Positions 21,104 to 33,016 of a DNA stretch of 64,000 bases are shown in pieces. Under the pieces are notes generated by a model, which did no database searches, was not told where the DNA came from, and saw only the letters and a program-made list of their open reading frames with translations. Position numbers and translations under genes: made by a program. Each line of letters opens with the position of its first letter. The first letter of the stretch is position 1. Source of the DNA: Amoebidium appalachense (taxonomy: Eukaryota > Ichthyosporea); contig CAVNZM010000010.1 in the NCBI GenBank assembly GCA_963693365.1, positions 8,618,001 to 8,682,000 on the forward strand, in the 5' to 3' direction.

Positions 21104-21109
21104 AATAAA
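21104..21109 (+). terminator. Polyadenylation signal AATAAA
   Basis: A canonical hexamer 64 bases after the TGA of the candidate exon at 20744-21040. It is the main support for a plus-strand transcript ending here. Confidence 0.4.
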
Positions 21110-21255
21110 GGTGTTTGCAAGAACAGTGACAGAGGCTCGACGAGTGCAGCCGCCCAATCGATGTGCATGGTGGTGGAGTTCAATAGTAAGGGCTCAATTG
21201 TTAGTGGTGTGTTGGTGATAGTGATGGTGATGGTGGTGGTGGTGGTCACGGTGTT

Positions 21256-21291
<36 letters not shown>

Positions 21292-23779
21292 TAGTGTGCC
21301 AGTGTGCGTGCGCGCGCGCGCGCGCTCGTGTGTGTGTGTGTGTTTACTGTGTCTGCGTGTGTGCGTGTGCGTGTGTGCATGCGCGCGCGCGCGCGCGCGC
21401 GCGTGTGTGTGTGTTGGGATGCGGACGGGGCCAAGGGGGGGAGGGGAGGGTGGGGGATGGAAGGGCAGACGGAAGGAAGCATGTGACACCTGTAAAGCAG
21501 CCTTTACGGGGGTTTTTTCGTTAGGAAGAGCCGGAGGGCCTGTCTGGATTTGGCACAGAGTCAGGTTAAATGCTAGGGGATGGGCACAGAAGCGGGAAGA
21601 AGGGGCTCCCGGGCTCACTGAGCTGGTGGACTGTATATATGTGCCTTTTGATAAGGCTAACATGGTGTGAAAAAAGATCTGTCGTGTTGTACGTATACAG
21701 CATATGGCGGGCAGCCTCTTTGCTGCAAGATCGCACCACTGCGTCAATAAAGCTTGGCCATGGCCGCTGAGGGCTGTACCACTTGCATACAAGCAACCTA
21801 CGTCCCCGCATAAAGTTCCTGTGACCACCTCTGCGTGCCGTCGGGGGTGTACAGTGAGTGTTCGAACCAACGTCCTTCGGTCTCTGGTAAAACCCTGCAC
21901 TAGTACCCATGCCATGTAGAGGCAGGTTGAATTTACACACCAGCGCACACATGTAATATATCATGAAGTGGCTGGAACACGGGTGGTCGTTCCACGGTCG
22001 TCACGCTGCACGATCAGGTTGAAAACATCTAACAGTGCACGGTCGCAACCTCAACGGTGACAAATGCCACGGATTTCAGGACACAGTTTAGCTTTCGTAA
22101 GCATGCTATCCATGATAATGACAGGAGTTCCGAAGCAGCTGTGCCCCACACAGGTAACAAGGCAACGCCAGGCAGGAAATCTCAGGAATCATGCTGCCGG
22201 AATCATGCTGCCATGACCATCCCTTGGTGTTTCCAGGCAGATCCAACCTTCAGCCCAGTTGCATTGAGCCTCGTCATCCACAACTTATGACATAGCGATC
22301 ATGTTGCAAGGGATCTCTAACATTAGACTGCCAACAATACTGGTGCCTCTGATTCTGGCTGCCATATGCATGTGCACTGCCATGTGCATGCCATGGGCTG
22401 TTTACTCTCTTTTCAGCCACCTTGTCTTGTAGTGCTGCCTACTTTCATACCACTTCAATAGGGCGGACGTTGTCAAGGGTTCATTCTTGAACCTTCAAAC
22501 TTGCACCAAAACAAGGCCATTCTCTTACCAAACAAATACCCAGTCTTTGTCTATACGCTACACTCAACTCGGTCGCCGGTTCCCCGAACAGCCGGAAGTG
22601 TCGACACGGTGCGAGTGACGATTTTGTCTAAATGCAGGAACGCAGAAATTATTCGGTAAAAACCTAAACGGTCTATTTTATTGGAAGCAACTTTGGGCTC
22701 ATTAGCAACGGCCATTACGATTGGTTCCTTTCTACTCAGGTATGTGCGTGTACACGGGACCGCATTCCGTGTTGTCGTTTTTTCAAACAAGCGTCGTGTT
22801 TGCTTTAAACACTCCCCATGCGCACCTTACTGGGAGGGATAGAGAGAACTTTTTGCACACTTTCTTGGCAGGGTCGGTGTAGCTAAAACTGGGTTACCTC
22901 TTTCGAGCTATGGTGGTCAAACGGACGAAATACTAATTTTTTTGCATCTGAGTTTCGTGGTGGTGTGGTAGTCGGTCGTTGTTAGCTGAACGTGCAAGAG
23001 GTGACGGCGTGATCACGTAACGACCAAGGTGGTAAGTAAAAGGGTCAAACATGCTGTGTTTGTTGGATACTATGACATCGGCTCGCTGATGTTCCTTCTG
23101 ATTCATGCGTGTTAGGGCCGTGGGCTTTTTTTCCATACATGAGACAAGACGGGGGAGAGTTATTGAAGTGGGAAGAATAGGAATTGGAAGGCATGCTAAG
23201 CTCCAAGTGCCCGTGGGATTTCCTCTCCTTGGAATATAGCCAGACTCTTTCGTAGCCTGCAACACACGTCACCAGCCCGTTTCTCAATATAACTAAACTC
23301 CCGTTGCCGTGCATCCTTGTGCCTTAAGCCAGTCTTACTGCATCACCTTCTCGATCTCAGATGACGTTCACGATCGTAGCTTCTTTCTGTCCTTTTGCTT
23401 TGAACTCTATTGCCGACATTTATTCTTCCTTGCGTGCCTTCCATCACAATGGCACATCCTAGCAGGCACTAGCACGTAGCACTTCCTTCTCTCCCACTTA
23501 GCCAGCTTTTTCTTCTGCTCGTGTTTCTCGTTCGATGTGCACTGTTTATTGCCTTCGCCCAAAAACCTGGCTGCGGTCCCTGCTTGTTTTGGTTGGCACT
23601 TCCCCTCGTAAATAGTGTTAGAACGTTGTGGTTCTTAGCCCTGCTGGTGAAGGATTTAATGTGTATATCATGTTTGCTTGACATTGGTTGGATTGTTTAC
23701 AGCGAAACGTAGAGGGAAGAGGACGGAATTTTTTGTCTGTCTGTGTGTGTGTGTGTGTTGTGTGTGCGTGTGAGTGTGA

Positions 23780-23811
<32 letters not shown>

Positions 23812-24033
23812 GCTTGTGCATGTGATGGGAGTGATGTTGGTGTTATTTATTTATTTTTTTTTTTTTTTTAGAGGCGGGAAGGGGGGGGGGGGGGGGGGGG
23901 AGGGGGAGGGGGAGAAGTAGCGCCCTGCCTTTGGATACCTTAGGGCTTGATGTTGTGTTGCACATGCCGGCTGGCTTATGCACTTGTGTGTTTTGCACCC
24001 AGCTGCCTATCTATATTACCTTGCACGGGCCAG
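21110..24033. other. Mostly unique non-coding stretch
   Basis: GT/CG dinucleotide tracts occupy 21258-21418, and a G/T tract lies at 23850-23910. The 21500-23700 part is the longest section of the window nearly free of simple repeats. Frames of up to about 130 codons on the minus strand (21566-21964) show no domain, so nothing is called. Confidence 0.4.
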
Positions 24034-24143
24034 GCCAAGGCCTTGATCTTCTGGGAGCTCATGTTGTCTTTCCCCGCCAGCAGCGCCGAGAGACAACAAA
24101 ATACAAGTCTGAACACATACTTGGACTCGACAACAAAACAAAA
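24034..24143 (+). CDS. Possible orphan exon upstream of the TIPE gene
   Basis: A 110-base open segment lies between ACGGGCCAG and GTAAGAG. It reads AKALIFWELMLSFPASSAE and then a Gln/Asn/Thr-rich run. The splice signals are good on both sides, but no family is recognised. The TIPE coding region is complete without it, so it could be a 5' exon, part of another gene, or chance. Confidence 0.25.
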
Positions 24144-24663
24144 GTAAGAGCACCTCTGCTTGCTTGCTCTCTAAGTTCCCTTGACTGTTCCTTACACCCG
24201 CTGCTTGGCTAACCGCACACTGCCGTTCAGCCTCCCTTCCCCCCCTCCCCCCTCCCCTTCTCTCTCTCTCTCTTTCTCCCCCCCCCCCCCCCCCCCCCCC
24301 CCCCCCGCCCCCCTTTCTCCTCCTCCCTCCCGACTTCTCTTCTTAATGTTTAGGCTCGGCTGTTTTTACCCCAGGAAACACTACAACCAACCTACCCCCC
24401 CACCCCCTACGGGCTCTCCAAACCATTCACCCGTGGGAAAATAGGCACAGGCACTTGCCAAACACCATATCCCAAACACCCCTGACACCCTACATGCACA
24501 CAAATACTTGATATAGCCGGGACCATACCCTTAGTCAACCAACACACTTGGGCAAACCTTCCTCCTCCTCCTCCCCCTCTCCCCCCCCCCCCCCCTCTCG
24601 GCGTGTGCAAATTATAGATACATGAATGAATAAAAGTCATGGTACTGTGCACTGCTTTCAATA

Positions 24664-24710
<47 letters not shown>

Positions 24711-24857
24711 GCACCCTCTTTAGGCCACATCTCGTCGAGAATTTGTGCGTGTTATATAATGACACTTCTCTAAAGCCCTCCCCTTTTTTCTCCTGCCCCC
24801 CATGCACTCACACACTCACCGTGAACGGACCCCCCCCTCGGGTACTGTGGATAACGT

Positions 24858-24974
24858 GGGCCCCCCCTGAGGATGGGCTCTGCTTATTATGCATACTCTT
24901 TATGTATGGCTTGCATTCTGCATCGTGTTATCCGTTTGTTCTTGTGTACTTCGTACTTTTTGACGCATTCAAAC
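24858..24974 (+). repeat. Dispersed repeat running into poly-C, copy 1
   Basis: The unit starts GGGCCC..CTGAGGATGGGCTCTGCTTAT, passes TGCATACT and TGTACTTCGTACT, and ends CATTCAAA before a C run of about 22. It shares order and spacing of these blocks with 26052-26197, 26504-26652 and 57068-57179. Confidence 0.8.
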
Positions 24975-25207
24975 CCCCCCCCCCCCCCCCCCCCCCGGCC
25001 CAGCCCCCCTCCCTCACACACACACACGCGCATATGCGCGCACGCACACACACACACTCATCCACTCACTCACTCACACTCACTCACATTCACACTCGCA
25101 ACTTTGCATATTTACATATTCGGCCATTTGCATATTTGCATGAACCTGTATGTGAGGGCCACGCCATGTGTGTTGTATTGTGTTTTCCCTTTTATTGTAT
25201 ATTTCCA

Positions 25208-25245
<38 letters not shown>

Positions 25246-25499
25246 ACCACCACCACCACCACCACCACCTCCTCCTCCTCCTCCTCCTCCCACCCTCACC
25301 CCACCCCCAAACACACACCCACAGAGACACGAAAAACACATGTGTGCTCCTGTCGGAGTGGTCATAAGCACACACATATTGCTTGTACACACGTATGGGG
25401 ACACAAATAATTGCTCGTGGGTCAAAGTTCCGAATCTCCGTTTGTATGCCTCTTGTTCGGTGCCCCCTCCCCCCCCCCCCCCCCCCCCTCCACACACAG

Positions 25500-25574
<75 letters not shown>

Positions 25575-25727
25575 CATGGATCCATGTATAGCAGCGCTTC
25601 TTTTTCTGTCGAACACTTAGTCTTACCCTAAACATCACCTTACACAATATGGCCTGCTGTAAATTTCTTGAAATCGCATTCCCCCCCCCCCCCCCCCCCC
25701 CCCCCCCTCCCCCTCCCCCTGCAAATC

Positions 25728-25785
25728 TAGACTGGGTGGTCCGTCATATATGTGTACTTCGTACTGTATAACACATTCTGCCCCC
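25728..25785 (+). repeat. Dispersed repeat running into poly-C, partial copy
   Basis: Only the right half is present: GTCCGTCATATATG, then TGTACTTCGTACTGT and a C run. It is preceded by another C run. Confidence 0.6.
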
Positions 25786-26051
25786 CCCCCCCCCAGACAT
25801 CTTTACTTCCATGCAACCGGGCATGGTTGCTCTGTGTCGTGCATCTGTAAGCACATACGCGTTTGTCGCTGCACTGCATTAGTTTGCACATACATCTTCA
25901 CCGTTTTGCTCACCTTGCTTGCATAAGCAACCCTGCTCGTCTTTGATCAAGACGGGTTGACCCACCCAAGTTCAGTTGATGCTGCTGTCTGAGTTGGAGC
26001 GTCGTATATACGCGGGCTAAGGGGTCGAAACTCAGACGCAATTGATGACTT

Positions 26052-26197
26052 GGGCCCTCCCTGAGGATGGGCTCTGCTTATGACGCATACTGTGCGCATG
26101 GCTGATGCTGCATACTTGAATGTTTGCCTTTGCATGTGTCCTGCACCATGCTTCTCATCGTGTATGCGTACTTCGTACTGTGTTCCGCATTCAAACC
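26052..26197 (+). repeat. Dispersed repeat running into poly-C, copy 2
   Basis: The best full-length copy. Its nearest relative is 26504-26652, with which it shares about 145 bases at roughly nine in ten identity by eye, including GCTTATGACGCATACTG and TTGCATGTGTCCTGCACCA. Confidence 0.85.
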
Positions 26198-26503
26198 CCC
26201 CCCCCCCCCCCCCCCCCCCCGGCGCCCGCCCCGCTCCCCACAAAAAAGAAAACAAGAAGAAAGAAGGAAAAGAAAAAGGACTGGCCCTCTGTGTGTCTTT
26301 TGGTGCTCCGGGCTGCCCTAAGCTCTGTGTTGTCTGTATTGGGGCCTAGAGTATTCTAGTCTGCTTTGAGCATAGTTTTGTTGATGTGGCCTTGTTTCTC
26401 TCTCACTTTCTCTCTCGCTTTCTCTTCCCTCTCCCCCCCCCCCCTTCTCTACTTCTTTCCCTCCCCTCCTCCCCCCCCCCCCCCCCCCCCCCCTTCTCCT
26501 CCT

Positions 26504-26652
26504 TGGGCCCTTTCTGAGGATGGGCTCTGCTTATGACGCATACTGTGTGCATTGCTGATGTTGCATACTTGAATGTTTGCCTTTGCATGTGTCCTGCACC
26601 ACGCTTCTCATCGTGTATGTGTGCTTCCTACCATGTTCCGCATTTCAACCAC
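26504..26652 (+). repeat. Dispersed repeat running into poly-C, copy 3
   Basis: A near-duplicate of 26052-26197. The TACTTCGTACT block is changed to TGCTTCCTACC here. It ends in a C run of about 24. Confidence 0.85.
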
Positions 26653-26819
26653 CCCCCCCCCCCCCCCCCCCCCTTCCCCCCCTCCCTCTCTGTGTTGTGT
26701 GGGTGTGGGTGTTTTGGGTGGGTCGTCACCTGGCTCTTCCTCTTGTCCCCCCCCCCCCCCCCCTCCCCCCCCCCCCCCCCGGGCGTGGCCCACATCTGCA
26801 TTATGGTGTGTGTGTGTAC

Positions 26820-26850
<31 letters not shown>

Positions 26851-26885
26851 CGTGTGTGCCGGGCCCTTTGAACACATCGACCACC

Positions 26886-27196
26886 ATGCTGACTGGGTTG
26901 GTTGTTGCAGTGGGCAAAAAGGACTCCATCGGTCTGCGCATGCAGAAAAATGTAAGCCCCGCCCCTCCCCACCCCTCCCCCCCCCGCGTTCTCCCCCCGG
27001 AGAAAAAAAAAGAAGAAAGAAAAGAGCAACAACAGGAAAGAAAAGGCATGCGCAATAGGTAATAATGGGGGCAACCTTTACAGCAAATAGCTAGCGCTCA
27101 ATAGTTTTGACGTATATGAGCAATGAAGCATGTGGTTGTGTTTGCAATCTGTTGAATGTGTGGATGGATAGATGCTTGGTGCTGGTGCCCTACCCA

Positions 27197-27229
<33 letters not shown>

Positions 27230-29086
27230 ATGTTAATAGTACTATAGGAGTTTAGTTGAATAATATCATATACATATAGGTGCTGGGCAAGATGGCGGCC
27301 AAGAGTGTATAGTCTAATACTAATATATACATACTAATATACTAAGAAATAGACATACACATATAGGCGCTAGGCAAGATGGGGGCCAAGAGTGTCAAGT
27401 ATAATACAAATATATACATAAACACTTAAACATACATACATTATATACATTAATACTAATACATATGAATGCACATATAGGTGCTGGGCAAGATGGGGGC
27501 CAAGAGTGTCAAGTCTGTGATAGACGATGAGATGGCCGAGGCGCTGGACAACCTGCACGACCTGGTGGCCCTGCAGACAGACCAGAAGACTGCTGACAAG
27601 CTCATAAAGGTGGGGGGGTGGCTGGGTGGGTGTGTGTGTGTGTGTGCGTGCTGCTGTGCCTTGCAGGCTCATAAAGGTGGGGGGGGTGGCTGGCTGGGTG
27701 TGCATGTGTGTGTGTGCGTGCTGCTGTGCCTTGCAGGCTCATAAAGGTGGGGTGTGTGTGTGTGTGTGTGTGTGTGTTGCTGTGCCTTGCAGGCTCATAA
27801 AGGTGGGGTGTGTGTGTGTGTGTGTGTGTGTGTGTTGCTGTGCCTTGCAAGCTCATAAAGGTGTGTGGTTGGGTGGGTGGGTGGGTGGGTAGGTGGGGGG
27901 GTGGGGGGGGGGGGGGTTGGGAGGAGGGTGAGGGGAGGGGGTCGGGGGGAGGGGGGGGGGGGGGGGAGTCTCGGAGGGAAAGTTGTGGGAATGGGTGTTG
28001 GAGGGCTACAGATTGTGGTGGCGGGGGGTGGGTTGAGGAAGGGAACGATTGGGGGGTGAGAAGAGGGGTAGAGTGCATAAGAATAAATAGATAATAGAAA
28101 TGTAATGGGAGAAAGTGAAGGGACTAAAAATAGATAGATGATAGAGTCTAGAAATAGATAAGATTAAATAGATAATAGAAAGGTAATGGAAGAGAAGTGC
28201 ATAAAAAAATAGATAAATAATAGAAAGGTAACGGAAGAGAAGTGCATAAGAATAAATAGATAATAGAAAGATAATTGAAGAAAAGTGAATAGAAAATAAA
28301 TAGATAATAGAAAGGCAAGGGAAGAGGAGTGAAGAGGAATAAATAGATAATAGAAAGATAATAGAAGTGAATAAATAGATAGTAGAAAGATGATGTAAGA
28401 AAAGTGAATAAGATTAAATAGAAAGGTAAGGGAAGAGAAGTGAATATGATTAAATAGAAAGGTAAGGGAAGAAAAGTGAATAAGAATAAATAGATAATAA
28501 AAAGATAATAGAAGAGAAGAGAATAAATAGAGAATAGACCTGTAAGAGAAGAAAAGTGAATAAGAATAGATAAATAATAGAAAAGTAATGGGAGAGAAGT
28601 AAATCAATAGCTGATAGAGCATAAAAAGAGATGAATAATATTTAATAAATAATAGAAAAGTAAGGGAAGAGAATAAGAATAGATAAATAATAGAGAAGTA
28701 ATGGGAAAGAGAAGTAAATAAATAGATGATAGAGCATAAAAAGAGATGAATAATATTTAATAAATAATAGAAAAGTAAGGGGAAAGAAGTAAATAAAGAT
28801 ATGATAGATGATACAGCATTGAAGAGATGAATAAGAATAAATAGATATTAGTAAGAAGTAGCCTCTCAAGAAGCCGTGTGTGCATGTGTGTGTGTGTGTG
28901 TGTGTGTGTGGCTGGAGAGTGGGGGGAGGGGGGGGGGGGGGGGAGGGGGGGAGGCGGACTAACCAGCGCTGATGGAAAGGTGAAGCAAAGTGCACAGTTG
29001 CACAACCTCATATTGGCTGCCCTGCTGTTGACATGGGCACCCGCCTTCAAGTGAGCACACTATTCCCCTTAGGGGACGAGGGGGAA

Positions 29087-29122
<36 letters not shown>

Positions 29123-29670
29123 CTGTGTAGGCAAATGCTGGGGTGATGTTGTGTCTCGAACTAACATGGGGGATCATAACAGAACGTTGTGAAGATCGTT
29201 GTCAAGATGGGTATTCTGCTCAAGAACAAGCAGTTCACGGAGGCCGAGATAGCGCAGGTGGGCAAGAGCCAGGGCCAGTTCCGCAAGCTGAGCATGAGCC
29301 TGGTGAGCTTCTACGAGGTCATCGGCAGCTTCGACTACGACTACTTGGCCGGCCAGCTGAAAGACCTGCAGGGCGTGCTCAAGGTGTGTTTGTGTGGGTG
29401 GGTGGGGGGAGAAGGGGGGGGGGGGGGGGGGGGGGAAGGGTGGGGGGGTGGGAGAGAGGGGATGTGTGTGGGGGGGGGGAGGGGTGGTTGGTGGGTGGAT
29501 CCTGGGGTTGGGGATGGGGGGGGGGGGGGGGTGCAGGCGGTTGGTTGGCGTGTTGTTTGGGTGTGGAAGAGTTGGCATAAGTGTCGGTGGTAAAGGGGTG
29601 TGAGGGCACATATGTGGTTGGATGTGGTTAGGTTTTTTTGTTTTTTCTTTCTTTCTTTCTTTCTTTTTTT

Positions 29671-29730
<60 letters not shown>

Positions 29731-29889
29731 CTCTCGTGTGTGGATGTGTTGCCTGTGTGCAGTAGTTGCGATAACCGCTTTGAAGCAAGCGCGGAAGAGG
29801 GAAGTGTTTTGGTTTCCCGGCTGATTTGTGTGTGTCTGTGTGTATTTGTGTTTGGGGATTTTTTATTATTTTTTTATTTTTGGGGGGGT

Positions 29890-29929
<40 letters not shown>

Positions 29930-30495
29930 GGTCGGCGTGGCGGCGGCAATGGGGTTTCTTGCGTTTGGTTTGTACCTCTTGCACCCACTCTATTTGTACC
30001 TCTTGCATCCGCTTACACGTGGTACCACTTGCACACACTGACATGTGGTACCTCTTGCAACCAGTCACTCTTTGTACCTCTTGCACCCACTCACACGTGG
30101 CACCTCTTGCACACATCACTCTTGGTACTTCTTGCACCCACTCACACCTGGCACCTGTTGCAACCACTCACTCTTGGTACCTCTCGCACACACTGACACT
30201 TGGTACCTTTTGCACCCACTCACTCTTTGTACCTCTTGAACACACTCACACGTGGTACCGCTTGCACCCGCTCACACGTGGTACCTCCTGCACGCACTGA
30301 CACGTGCACCCACAGACGCTGCTCACCCCCCACCTGACGGAAAAGTCCATTGGGCGGCTAGACATGATCTTTGCGCACTTCCTCAAGCCCGGGGTCATGG
30401 CCAAGTCGTTCGACCCCAAGACCACAGAGGAGCATAAGATCCTGGGGGAGATCTGCCGAGTATTGAAGAAGCTGGTCGATGAAAACAAGATCTGA
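26886..30495 (+). CDS. TNFAIP8/TIPE-family protein, complete, 4 exons, 191 residues
   Basis: Exons 26886-26951, 27481-27609, 29183-29383 and 30316-30495 all join in phase 0 and give 191 residues, the usual TIPE length (about 185-200). Family landmarks in order: IGLRMQKNVLGKMGAKSV (residues 13-30), the helix DEMAEALDNLHDL, KIVVKMGILLKNKQF, a long central helix with SLVSFYEVIGSFD, LTEKSIGRLDMIFAHF, and the closing EICRVLKKLVDENKI. TIPE proteins fold as an all-helical cylinder that binds phosphoinositides or other lipids, and in animals act in inflammation, apoptosis and cell migration; that role is carried over from the family. The ATG sits in a strong ACCACCATG context. An alternative acceptor (GTTGTTGCAG) at 26910 is in the same frame, so the first eight residues are less certain. 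The family assignment is secure. Which animal paralogue it corresponds to is not decided. Confidence 0.92.
27280..27400 (+). repeat. Two partial upstream copies of TIPE exon 2 (acceptor side)
   Basis: At 27280-27308 and 27367-27400 the first 29-34 bases of exon 2 (GTGCTGGGCAAGATG and on) recur, each preceded by CATATAG like the real acceptor at 27475-27480. The spacings are 87 and 114 bases. Copy 1 reads MAAKSV then runs into a stop. Neither copy has a donor, so the third acceptor (27481) is the only productive one. Confidence 0.9.
27601..27860 (+). repeat. Minisatellite made from the TIPE exon 2 / intron 2 junction
   Basis: The last bases of exon 2 plus its donor, GCTCATAAAG|GTGGGG, are repeated at 27667, 27737, 27793 and 27851. 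Units are about 56-70 bases, with a variable GT/G filler and a conserved TGCTGTGCCTTGCAG before each copy. The first three copies keep an intact AG and GT. The fourth has TTGCAA in place of TTGCAG. Confidence 0.92.
28075..28860 (+). repeat. AT-rich GATA/AATA minisatellite in TIPE intron 2
   Basis: Imperfect units of about 30-40 bases built on AATAAATAGATAATAGAAAG and GAAGAGAAGTGAATAAG. The array is purine-rich on the plus strand, unlike the G/C runs around it. Confidence 0.85.
29650..29926 (+). repeat. T-run/G-run compounds in TIPE intron 3
   Basis: CTTT repeats and a T run lead into a G run of about 59 bases (29672-29730). A second T-rich/G-run pair lies at 29859-29926. Confidence 0.9.
29965..30312 (+). 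repeat. About 26-bp minisatellite in TIPE intron 3
   Basis: About 13 units of the type GGTACCTCTTGCACCCACTC plus ACACGT, running almost to the acceptor at 30315. The final unit, ending CACGTGCACCCACAG, supplies the splice acceptor of exon 4. Confidence 0.9.
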
Positions 30496-30688
30496 TTGGT
30501 TAGTTTTAGCTGCTTGCGTCCTGGGGACTTATGCATAATGGGGGAGCGTGGGGGCGGCTAGAATGAAATAGCTGGGACCTATCTATATAGGCTTATATAC
30601 TTCGTGCCAGGGGCCCCACCTTTTGTTTTTTAGTGGTTAATCGCAATATAACTGATAGCTTTGATTGGTTTATAATCCTGCTGATAAG

Positions 30689-30694
30689 AATAAA
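30689..30694 (+). terminator. Polyadenylation signal AATAAA of the TIPE gene
   Basis: A canonical hexamer 194 bases after the TGA, the first one downstream on this strand. Confidence 0.6.
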
Positions 30695-30779
30695 ATGACT
30701 GAATCATGTCACACTAAGACTGCAGCACGTGCCACATGAATACTCTAGCAGTCGTGTAAGCAGCCAAGCTTAGGGATTC

Positions 30780-30812
30780 ATTCTTGAAGTGGACCCCCCC
30801 CCCCCCCCCCCC

Positions 30813-30890
<78 letters not shown>

Positions 30891-31304
30891 ACAGTACTAG
30901 TGTCACACATGCACGTGCGCGCCACACACAAACACACACACACGTGCGCGCGCGCGGGCCGTTCCAAAAAAGTCTGTGAACGTTGTGTTACAAATGTCGG
31001 TGTGTGTATGTACTTCGACTACTCTCCTTAAAACCGTGTACACCTGTGTTGAATTTACTGCAGTTTCAAGCTGGCAAGGTATTAATGGTTTGAAACTCTG
31101 GTGCGCACTATCATATATCAACGGTGAATTTTTCTGATGGATGACCCTGCAATTAATTGGGGCCAGGCCCTCGTGACTACTAGAGTCACGGGGCTCTGCC
31201 TACCGATATCATGCATACTCTGCAGGTGCTCGATCGGGGCCGCAAGATCTTCACTTGACAAAGTGCTGTAAAAACTACATGTAGCGTAGTCGAAAGCTGC
31301 AGCT

Positions 31305-31336
<32 letters not shown>

Positions 31337-31798
31337 TTCATGCCTACCCCAGGCAGTCCTCCAGCTCTATGAGGACAGTAACTGTTTGACGCCCTCAATC
31401 ATTACGTTATAGTGACTCCTCAGGTACAAGCATTAAACTTGCGGCACGTTGGCCTTTCAGCCTGTTTTCGAACCGTAGTAGTAAAGTTTATGACAAAGAT
31501 GGGGTGGGGTACCATATTACATTCACTGAATATGTGTGGTGGTTACAATATCAATACAGACTGCCAAGCTGGGTATATATTTAAATTCACCCCCTTTGTC
31601 ACGTGGCCGAGCAGCCTGTCGAGGCACTGATTCAATTTGAACTTAGTAGCAAATGAATGCAGGCGAACCCAAGGCAGGGGGTTTGCCACAATCATGAGCT
31701 CGTAGCGCACATATCCGGCCACTGTTTCTAAGTCCGTGAATGTGAACTTCGTCAGGCCTTAAAACATTCCAGCAAAATTAACCCTTAATCATTGAAGT

Positions 31799-31849
<51 letters not shown>

Positions 31850-32402
31850 AAAAAAAATGGTGTTGCTGTACATAACCCAGCTCGTCTCTGATCAAGAAGG
31901 TATGCCGGTGCAAGTAACGATATCCTGGTCGACTTATGTTCCAGTGAAACAGTAGCTGAGTTGGTGCAGTACTAGTTGACAGGGTGGATGGATGGAAACT
32001 GGGGTACTACATGTGTGTGTTCTCTAAATACCGTGCTCATGTGTTGAACATGCCTGTCGTTTGGTCGGTATTGTACATGTGTAGTAGCCCTAGCCAGTCT
32101 GTAGTAACGTATTCTAAACGACCCCCCCTCCCCCCCCCCCCCCCCCCCCCTCCCCCTCCCCCCCCAAGCCCGATTGCATTCTCTCGACCTCCATCGGTCC
32201 TCCTATAGTCCATCCCACTGAGGAGTACCGGTTTCCACCGAAATAGCTTTTTTCCCGAAGGCTGTTTTCTTAAAGTTTTTTTTTTTCCTTTTTTTTTCCC
32301 CTTTCTTTCTTTCTTTCTTTCTTTCTTTTTTCTTCTTTTTTTTTGGTTTGTGCGTGTGCGTGTGTGCGTGTGCGTGTGTGTGTGTGTGCACCTGTGTGTG
32401 AC

Positions 32403-32458
<56 letters not shown>

Positions 32459-33016
32459 CATGTGCATGTGTGTGTGTGTGCGTGTGTGCGTGTGTCTGCG
32501 CATGAAACAGTGCACGTGTGTGCGCGTGCATGCGTGTCACACGGTGTGTGCATGCGCCACAGTTAGATCTTTACGGTGTGTGTGTGTGTGTGTGCACTAA
32601 ATCTATGACGTGTAGCCTAAGGCCATATATCCTTACATACGTATATATATATCCATATCTGCAACCACATCCCCAGCACAGTGCACTAGTCAGGCCCAAT
32701 TATAAGCTCTTTGAAACCCACGGCCTAATCCCCTCCACTCACGGCCGTACCACGTCCAGGCAGGTCTAGTCTGTTGGTTCTGACCTCAGAGGAGTCACTC
32801 GGATCGGTGTGCATGAGCCTCGACTGCTGTGACACAGTATGTAGTGCTTCGCCGGCTGACTCGGAGTACCACGGCCCTACGAGGCCCTACGTAGCCCTGT
32901 TCAGCTGTGGAGGCAAGGCAGGTGCCACAGCTAGATAACTTAGTAACTGAATCATTGTCGATGCAGATTTTTGTTGAGTCAACCTATCCAGATATCACCT
33001 TACTATCGTTGTAAGT
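30780..33016. other. Intergenic stretch
   Basis: It contains a C run plus (CA)n at 30795-30887, C runs at 31306-31336 and 31801-31839 (the latter followed by an A run), and a CTTT block plus GT repeats at 32292-32596. No gene was recognised. A CGTGACT/AGTCACG hairpin lies at about 31170-31190. Confidence 0.45.

Noticed and set aside
22551-22790. 79-codon minus-strand frame in the repeat-poor zone
   Set aside because: No ATG at the start, no domain, no splice partners.
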